Source: DATFDN01 sp963762525 (GTDB lineage: Bacteria > Pseudomonadota > Alphaproteobacteria > Acetobacterales > Acetobacteraceae). From it: a stretch of 64,000 bases of DNA. The translations under genes and the position numbers were made by a program. This document shows positions 59,202 through 64,000 of the stretch, piece by piece. Below the pieces are notes generated by a model. The model searched no databases. It was not told the DNA's origin and saw nothing but the letters and a program-made list of their open reading frames with translations. The stretch covers positions 124,001 to 188,000 of the forward strand of contig CAVXKT010000011.1 in NCBI GenBank assembly GCA_963762525.1, given 5' to 3'. How positions within the stretch are numbered: position 1 is the stretch's first letter; each line of letters begins with the position of its first letter.

Positions 59202-60267
59202 GGAAGGCGAAGCTCTCGACCGTCAGCCCCGGTCCGAACGCCATGCCGATGCCCGGTCCGGATGCGCGAGCGGCGAGCAGGCGGGCGAGCACGAACATCA
59301 GCGTGGCAGAGGACATATTGCCGAATTCGCGAAGGATGGCGCGCGAGTGACCGAGCGCCTCGGGGTGGAGTTGAAAGCCCTCCTGCACCGCGTCCAGGAT
59401 CGTCCGTCCGCCGGCGTGAACCGCCCAATGGGCGGCATTTGCCGCGCCCAGCGCGTGCCGCAGCGCCGCACCCCGCGCCGCGATGAACCGGCGGATCTGC
59501 GCCGGCACCTGCCCCGACAAATGCATCTCGAAGCCGGAGTCGCCGATATCCCAGGTGATGAGCCCGGCCGTGTCCGGCACGACCTCGGTGCGGAAGGCGC
59601 CGAGCGCCAGCCCATCCGGCGCCGCCGTCACCAGAGCCGCGCTGGCGCCGTCGCCGAACAGCAGAAAGCTCAACATGCGCGGCAATTCCCAGCGTTCCTG
59701 GAGATGAAGGCTGCACAGTTCCAGGTTCACCACCAGAATGCGCGCCGCGGGCTCCGACCGGACGATGTGGCGGGCGAGACGCAGCGCGTTGACGGCCGCG
59801 AAGCAGCCCATGAAGCCGATCATGGTCCGCTCCACCCGGTCCGGCAGTCCGGCCGCGCGCATCAGCCGAAAGTCGAGGCCGGGAGCGGAAAATCCGGTGC
59901 AGCTCGCAACGATCAGGTGGGTGATGCGGGTGCGCTCGGCGCGTCCGAGATCAAGATCGTTCAGCGCGGCCATTGCGAGATCGAGCGCCGGCGCCTGGAA
60001 GCGCGCCATGCGCGCTCCGGTGGAGGGAAAGGCGCCGCGCCGATAGAAGCCCTCGGCGTCGAGCGCCTCGAGCCTCGGCATCGGGCCGGGGGCGAAGATT
60101 GCGTAGCGGTGCTCGATGTCGGCCAGCGCCGCCATGCGATCGAACAGCGCCCGGCTGCGCTCGTCGGAGAGCAGGGTGCGGCCGAAGCCGACGAACTCGG
60201 CGTGGATGTCGTGCGGCGGAACGGCGGTGCCGATCCGGTTAATCCACGCCTCCGTCACCACTGCCAC
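59191..60267 (-). CDS. type III polyketide synthase
   Basis: A chalcone-synthase-fold homodimeric enzyme of 358 residues that extends an acyl-CoA starter with malonyl-CoA and cyclises the product. The catalytic triad is visible: Cys155 in IGFMGCFAAVNAL, His284 in WAVHAGGRTILDAV and Asn317 in EFGNMSSATLMFVL. VASCTGFSAPGLD near residue 128, LLFGDGASAALV and the C-terminal GMAFGPGLTVE are typical. Bacterial relatives next to a methyltransferase and flavoprotein make alkylresorcinols or alkylpyrones. The start ATG 60267 (MAVVTEAWINRIG) is the first gene of the cassette. Intact. Confidence 0.94.
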   Translation of the reverse strand: MAVVTEAWINRIGTAVPPHDIHAEFVGFGRTLLSDERSRALFDRMAALADIEHRYAIFAPGPMPRLEALDAEGFYRRGAFPSTGARMARFQAPALDLAMAALNDLDLGRAERTRITHLIVASCTGFSAPGLDFRLMRAAGLPDRVERTMIGFMGCFAAVNALRLARHIVRSEPAARILVVNLELCSLHLQERWELPRMLSFLLFGDGASAALVTAAPDGLALGAFRTEVVPDTAGLITWDIGDSGFEMHLSGQVPAQIRRFIAARGAALRHALGAANAAHWAVHAGGRTILDAVQEGFQLHPEALGHSRAILREFGNMSSATLMFVLARLLAARASGPGIGMAFGPGLTVESFAFHAG

Positions 60268-60403
60268 CCGCGCTGCCCGCCCATGAAGCTGGGGCCGAGA
60301 CGGGGAATTTCAGCCCCGATCGCGCCTTGCCATTTCAATCCCTTTGACCGGCGGCGCATAAGCGCGTTACCGCACTGACCAGAGACATATCGGAGGAGTG
60401 CTA

Positions 60404-60706
60404 ATGGCCGAAGCGACGTTCACTTTCCGGGTGGACGAGGAGCTGAAGGCCGCTTTCGCGCAGGCGGCCAAGGCTCGTGACCGCACTGGCGCACAGCTTC
60501 TGCGGGATTTCATGCGCCAGATCGTGCGGCACCAAAATGAAGCCGGCGAGCATGATGCCTGGTTTCGCGCAGAGGTCGAGCAAGCGATCCGCGAGGCCGA
60601 CGATCCCAGGGTTCGTCGGATACCGAACGAGGAGGTCCAATCGAACTGGCAACGGCAGCGAGCGGAGTTTATGAAGCGTGCCGGCGGCGAAAGCGCGGCG
60701 GATTGA
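60404..60706 (+). CDS. ribbon-helix-helix antitoxin (type II TA)
   Basis: A 100-residue protein. The first 45 residues form a CopG/RelB-like ribbon-helix-helix: ATFTFRVDEELKAAFAQAAKARDRTGAQLLRDFMRQIV. The acidic-basic tail (residues 50-100) is of the kind that wraps the toxin. The start ATG 60404 was chosen for the strong ggaggag site; a GTG two codons earlier is less likely. A weak promoter candidate is TTGACC at 60344. It overlaps the toxin gene by 29 bases. Intact. Confidence 0.8.
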   Translation: MAEATFTFRVDEELKAAFAQAAKARDRTGAQLLRDFMRQIVRHQNEAGEHDAWFRAEVEQAIREADDPRVRRIPNEEVQSNWQRQRAEFMKRAGGESAAD

Positions 60707-60989
60707 ATGGCTTCCCGAGGCCGAGCGCAATCGTGCGAGCCAACTTGCCTATGTGGGCGAGCGCAGCCCGCGCGCCGCGCTCGAAATGGGCACCGCGATC
60801 TCGGTCGCCGTCGCTCGGCTGGCCGATTTCCCCGAGAGTGGGCGACCGGGGCGGGTCAGCGGCACGCGCGAGCTGGTCGTGCGCCGAACGCCCTACGTCA
60901 TCATCTACCGACTTGAAGCTACGCACATCGTCATCCTGCGTGTGCTACACGGGGCGCAACGGTGGCCGCCGAACGTGAACGAGGTCTAA
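60678..60989 (+). CDS. RelE/ParE-family toxin
   Basis: A 103-residue partner of the upstream antitoxin. The family pattern is visible: IEWLPEAERNRASQLAYVGERSP, VARLADFPESGRPGRVSGTRELVVRRTPYVIIYRLEATHIVILRVLHGAQRWP. The core RTPYVIIYRL and VLRVLHGAQ are typical of ParE/RelE. The start is probably GTG 60678, inside the antitoxin. Whether it acts on ribosomes or gyrase cannot be told. The 3' end overlaps the convergent oxidase gene by four bases. Intact. Confidence 0.85.
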   Translation: MPAAKARRIEWLPEAERNRASQLAYVGERSPRAALEMGTAISVAVARLADFPESGRPGRVSGTRELVVRRTPYVIIYRLEATHIVILRVLHGAQRWPPNVNEV

Positions 60990-62407
60990 GGGAGCACCTT
61001 CCCCGGATTGAGAATGCCTGCGGGGTCGAGGGCCAGCTTGATCTTGCGCATTAGTTCCAACTCCGCCCCGCCGCGCCAGTCGGGCATCATGTAGGGCTTG
61101 AGTTGGCCGATCCCGTGCTCGGCCGAGAAGCTGCCGTCGAACTCGCGCACCACCCTGTTCACCGTATCCATGATTGCGTGGTCGCGCGCCATGAACCAAC
61201 CGGGATCGGCATCCTCCGGCTGCAACAGATTGAAATGGATGTTGCCGTCGCCGAGATGACCGAACGGGACCGCGCGAATTCCCGGCATCAGCCGCGCGCA
61301 CGCCTCGGTGGCCCGGCGGATGAAGGCGGGAACCTTCGAGACCGGAACGGAGACGTCGTTCTTGACCGAGGCGCCCTCGCGCTTCTGCGCCTCCGAATGC
61401 TCCTCGCGCAGCTTCCAGATAGCGGCGCGCTGCGCTTCGCTCTCGGCGATCGTGGCGTCGGTGATGACGCCGGCGGCCAGAGCCGCCTCCAGCACCTCCT
61501 CCAGCCCCGCCCGCAAACCCGCCCCTTCGCGCGGCGTCGCCAGTTCAAGCAGCGCGTAATCCGGGGCGGGTTCGGACAGCGGGAGGGTGGCGCCGGGGAT
61601 GTGCTTCAACACCAGGCCCATACCGGCGCCCGACATGTACTCGAAGGCCTGGACGGCGCCCGGATCGTGCGCCAGAAAGCGCGTGAACAGGTCGAGCGCC
61701 GCCTCCACCGAGGGCAGCGCGCACAGCGCCACCGCCGTCTCACGCGGACGCGGCACCAGCTTGAGCACGGCGGCGGTGATCACGCCCAGCGTGCCCTCGG
61801 CGCCCGGGAACAACTGGCGCAGGCAATACCCGGTGTTGTCCTTGCGCAGCCGGCGCAGCCCGTTCCACAGGGTCCCGTCCGCCAGCGCCACCTCCAGCCC
61901 GAGCACGAGGTCGCGAGCGTTGCCGTAGCGCACCGTGTTGTTGCCGCCGGCATTGGTGGACAGCACCCCGCCGATCTGCGCGCTGCCCTCCGAGGAGATC
62001 GAGAGCGGCAGCAGGCATCCGGCCGCCGCCGCCGCATCCCGGGCCGCGCGCAATGTCGCCCCGGCTTCGATGGTGAGCGTGAGGTCGGCCGGGTCGAGGT
62101 CGCGCACCCGGTTCAACCGCGCCAGGCTGAGCACGATCTGGCTCCCGTCCGCCGACGGCGTGGCGCCGCCGACCATCGACGTGTTGCCGCCTTGCGGCAC
62201 CACCCCGACGCAAGCCTTGGCGCAGAGCCCCAGCACGGCGGCGACCTCCTCGGGGCTCGCGGGCCGTGCCACCGCCGGCGTGCGGCCCCGGTAGAGCCGG
62301 CGCCAATCCTCGGCGTAAGCGGCCGTATCGGCGGGCTCGGTCAGCAGGCCGCGCGCTCCGAGCAGCTCGCGAAGGCGCGGGATGAGTGCCTCCGCCGTGC
62401 CGCTCAT
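60986..62407 (-). CDS. FAD-linked oxidase (GlcD/D-lactate dehydrogenase family)
   Basis: A 473-residue vanillyl-alcohol-oxidase-fold flavoprotein that oxidises a 2-hydroxy acid such as D-lactate, glycolate or D-2-hydroxyglutarate. The FAD region has VVPQGGNTSMVGGATPSADGSQIVLSL, EAGATLRAARDAAAAAG, and SSEGSAQIGGVLSTNAGGNNTVRYGNARDLVLGLEV. The C-terminal substrate part includes FGHLGDGNIHFNLL and SAEHGIGQLKPYMM, the signature of this group. The start is ATG 62407 (MSGTAEALIPRL), overlapping the GtrA stop by four bases. A longer in-frame reading to 62815 is an artefact of a frame break in gtrA. Intact. Confidence 0.92.
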   Translation of the reverse strand: MSGTAEALIPRLRELLGARGLLTEPADTAAYAEDWRRLYRGRTPAVARPASPEEVAAVLGLCAKACVGVVPQGGNTSMVGGATPSADGSQIVLSLARLNRVRDLDPADLTLTIEAGATLRAARDAAAAAGCLLPLSISSEGSAQIGGVLSTNAGGNNTVRYGNARDLVLGLEVALADGTLWNGLRRLRKDNTGYCLRQLFPGAEGTLGVITAAVLKLVPRPRETAVALCALPSVEAALDLFTRFLAHDPGAVQAFEYMSGAGMGLVLKHIPGATLPLSEPAPDYALLELATPREGAGLRAGLEEVLEAALAAGVITDATIAESEAQRAAIWKLREEHSEAQKREGASVKNDVSVPVSKVPAFIRRATEACARLMPGIRAVPFGHLGDGNIHFNLLQPEDADPGWFMARDHAIMDTVNRVVREFDGSFSAEHGIGQLKPYMMPDWRGGAELELMRKIKLALDPAGILNPGKVLP

Positions 62408-62815
62408 CGAAACACCACCCGCCGCGAGAGCGAGAAATTCACTCCCATCCCCGCGAGCGAGCCCGCCGCCACCGCCAGCACGGGTTGCGCGGCGCAGAGA
62501 GCGCTCAGCGTGACCAGCATCGCGTAACATCCGCGATTGAGAACAAAGCCGGCGAGATTGGCGATCACGAACCGCGCCCATTGTCGATGCGCCGGCCCGC
62601 TGCCGCGGCCGCGAAAGGTCCAGCAGCCGGTTGAGCGCCCAGTTGGCCGACGCCGCCACCACATAGGCCACGATCCCGGCCGCATAGAGGCCGATCGCGC
62701 CGCGCAGGCCATAGACGGTTGCGGTATCGAGCACGAAGCCGCTGGCGCCGACCACACCGAAGCGCAGGAACTGGCCCGCAATGTCCGCCTCCGCCACTCC
62801 GACCGCCATCCGCAT
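62404..62815 (-). CDS. GtrA family membrane protein, frame-disrupted
   Basis: A small membrane protein of about 135 residues with four helices, related to GtrA, a proposed flippase for polyprenyl-linked sugars. The N-terminal part has GQFLRFGVVGASGFVLDTATVYGL and AGIVAYVVAASANWALNRLLDL. After a frame break near 62600 it continues as ARFVIANLAGFVLNRGCYAMLV, ending with GMGVNFSLSRRVVFR. This last segment is the GtrA signature. It is coupled to the oxidase and divergent from the binding-protein gene over 81 bases. Confidence 0.84.
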
Positions 62816-62896
62816 CTTGTCTCCAGCTCGCGCGCTTGCCTACGCTCCGCACAGACTGGCATCTAGCGGTTGACAGACAGTTGACGGGATCGTGCC

Positions 62897-64000
62897 ATGA
62901 AGCGCCGCTCATTCCTCGCCGGATCAGCCGCCGCACTCGCCGCGCCCATGGCGGCACCGGCTGTCGCCCGCGCGCAGGCCAGCCGGGTGCTCAAATTCAT
63001 TCCACAATCCGATGTGACCATCATCGATCCGATCTGGACCACCGCCTACGTCACTCGCAATCACGGCTACCTGATCTTCGACACCCTCTATGGTTTCGAC
63101 AACGCCTATCAGCCGCAGCCGCAGATGGTGGCGGGGCACACGGTCGAGAACGACGGCAAGCTGTGGAAGCTCACGCTTCGCGACGGCCTCGCCTTCCATG
63201 ACGGCGCGAAGGTGCTGGCGCGCGATTGCGTCGCCTCGATCCAACGCTGGGGCAAGCGCGACTCCTACGGCCAGACATTGATGGCCTACACCGATGAGCT
63301 GACCGCGCCCGACGACAACACCATCCAGTTCCGCCTCAAGCGGCCCTTCTCCATGCTGCCGGAGGCGCTCGGCAAGCCGGGAAGCTCGATGTGCGCGATG
63401 ATGCCCGAGCGACTGGCCAAGACCGACGCCTTTACCCAGATCACCGAGATGGTGGGCAGCGGTCCGTTCCGCTGGAACGCCAAGGAGCGCGTGGTCGGCT
63501 CGCTCGCCGTCTATGAGCGCAACGCCGCCTACAAGCCCCGCGAGGGTGGTGTGCCGCAATGGACCTCGGGGCCGAAGATCGTGCATTTCGATCGCGTCGA
63601 GTGGCACGTGATCCCCGATCTCTCGACCAAGGCCGCGGCGATGCAAAACGGCGAGATGGATTGGTGGGAGGATCCCACCGGCGACATCCTGCCGCTGCTC
63701 CGCGCCCAAGAAGGCTTGCAGGTGGAGGTCACGGACCCGACCGGGCTGATGGGCTGCTTGCGGCTCAACCAGCTCTATCCGCCGTTCGACAATCCGGCGA
63801 TCCGCCGGGCGCTGCTGAAAGCGATGAACCAAAGCGATATCGAGCTCGCCGTCGCCGGCGATCCGAAGATGATCCATGTTCCGACCGGCATCTTCACCCC
63901 CGGCACGCCGATGGCGTCCGACGCCGGGCTCGACGTGTTCCGCGGTCCGCGCGACTACGACGCCGTCAAGCGCGAGATCGCCGCCGCCGGATACAAGGGC
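62897..64000 (+). CDS. peptide/nickel-type ABC transporter substrate-binding protein (3' end outside window)
   Basis: A family 5 extracellular solute-binding protein, incomplete at the window edge after 368 residues. It begins with a twin-arginine-like signal (MKRRSFLAGSAAALAAPMAAPAVARA), followed by SRVLKFIPQSDVTIIDPIWTTAYVTRNHGYLIFDTLYG and the class motif PQMVAGHTVENDGKLWKLTLRDGLAFHDG. Members carry oligopeptides, nickel, opines or glutathione; the substrate is not evident. Permease and ATPase genes may lie downstream outside the window. Intact as far as it goes. Confidence 0.92.
   Translation, partial: MKRRSFLAGSAAALAAPMAAPAVARAQASRVLKFIPQSDVTIIDPIWTTAYVTRNHGYLIFDTLYGFDNAYQPQPQMVAGHTVENDGKLWKLTLRDGLAFHDGAKVLARDCVASIQRWGKRDSYGQTLMAYTDELTAPDDNTIQFRLKRPFSMLPEALGKPGSSMCAMMPERLAKTDAFTQITEMVGSGPFRWNAKERVVGSLAVYERNAAYKPREGGVPQWTSGPKIVHFDRVEWHVIPDLSTKAAAMQNGEMDWWEDPTGDILPLLRAQEGLQVEVTDPTGLMGCLRLNQLYPPFDNPAIRRALLKAMNQSDIELAVAGDPKMIHVPTGIFTPGTPMASDAGLDVFRGPRDYDAVKREIAAAGYKG

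Noticed and set aside
60986..62815. Apparent fusion of GtrA and FAD oxidase
   Set aside because: The long frame exists only because of the frame break near 62600 in gtrA. The true GtrA C-terminus ends at 62404 in another frame, overlapping the oxidase start.

Overview
The window looks like a chromosomal segment of a high-GC alphaproteobacterium, probably Rhodospirillales/Acetobacteraceae-like. The basis is gene content (Usg and DUF1489 proteins, two DUF1127 proteins, a SelD fused to a flavoprotein, a surA-rsmA-lptD-lptG-lptF block, a CIRCE-controlled groESL) together with G/C-rich third codon positions. There is no phage, no intact insertion sequence, no CRISPR array and no rRNA. One tRNA gene, tRNA-Val(CAC), is present. 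No stretch over 300 bases lacks a gene.

Layout: 1-4.2 kb holds polyphosphate metabolism (ppk1, ppx) and a DUF1345 membrane protein. 4.1-6.5 kb holds a persulfide dioxygenase-rhodanese fusion divergent from a 1-Cys peroxiredoxin, then DUF1489. 6.8-12.7 kb is a minus-strand catabolic/uptake operon (livG, livF, livH, livM, SDR, carboxymuconolactone-decarboxylase-like protein, luciferase-like oxidoreductase) with no binding protein. 12.7-20.3 kb is mixed: TrmO, Prx5, YqgE, a lactonase-like MBL protein, an orphan amino-acid ABC permease overlapping an aryl-CoA ligase, a divergent flavin monooxygenase, ribF and a MaoC hydratase. 20.4-23.2 kb holds tRNA-Val followed by an MFS symporter and an SfnG-like monooxygenase. 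23.2-26.6 kb is the stress block: Usg, groESL with promoter and CIRCE, and two cold-shock genes. 26.6-28.6 kb has a 5'-truncated nicotinamidase relic, a 3-hydroxyisobutyrate-dehydrogenase-type enzyme and a degenerate uracil-DNA glycosylase. 28.7-42.4 kb holds a lytic transglycosylase, a GH15 glucanase, two hybrid histidine kinases, TerC, purB, an NRDE protein and the SelD fusion; nearly every gene here is broken by small frame changes. 42.4-48.4 kb holds holC, glpK with an SDR, a GNAT protein, a winged-helix/TPR regulator and three very small proteins. 48.4-57.3 kb is a minus-strand envelope-biogenesis operon. 57.4-60.3 kb is a three-gene type III polyketide cassette. 60.4-64 kb has a toxin-antitoxin pair, a glycolate/lactate-oxidase-like flavoprotein, GtrA, and the start of a peptide-type ABC binding protein that runs off the window.

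The most important caveat is frame integrity. By eye I count roughly 50 to 60 single-base-type frame changes, including in housekeeping genes (ppk1, purB, surA, lptD), while groEL, glpK, lptF/G and rsmA are intact. In each case the conserved protein resumes in another frame with no missing segment. This fits indel errors in a draft assembly better than real gene decay, so these genes are listed as single CDS spanning the breaks, with approximate break positions. The pncA relic is different, because about half of the protein is physically absent.

The features most worth follow-up are the type III PKS-methyltransferase-flavoprotein cassette, the flavoprotein-SelD fusion, the uracil-DNA glycosylase lacking its usual motifs, the two-domain retropepsin-like protein joined to the envelope operon, and the catabolic transport cassettes with missing partners.
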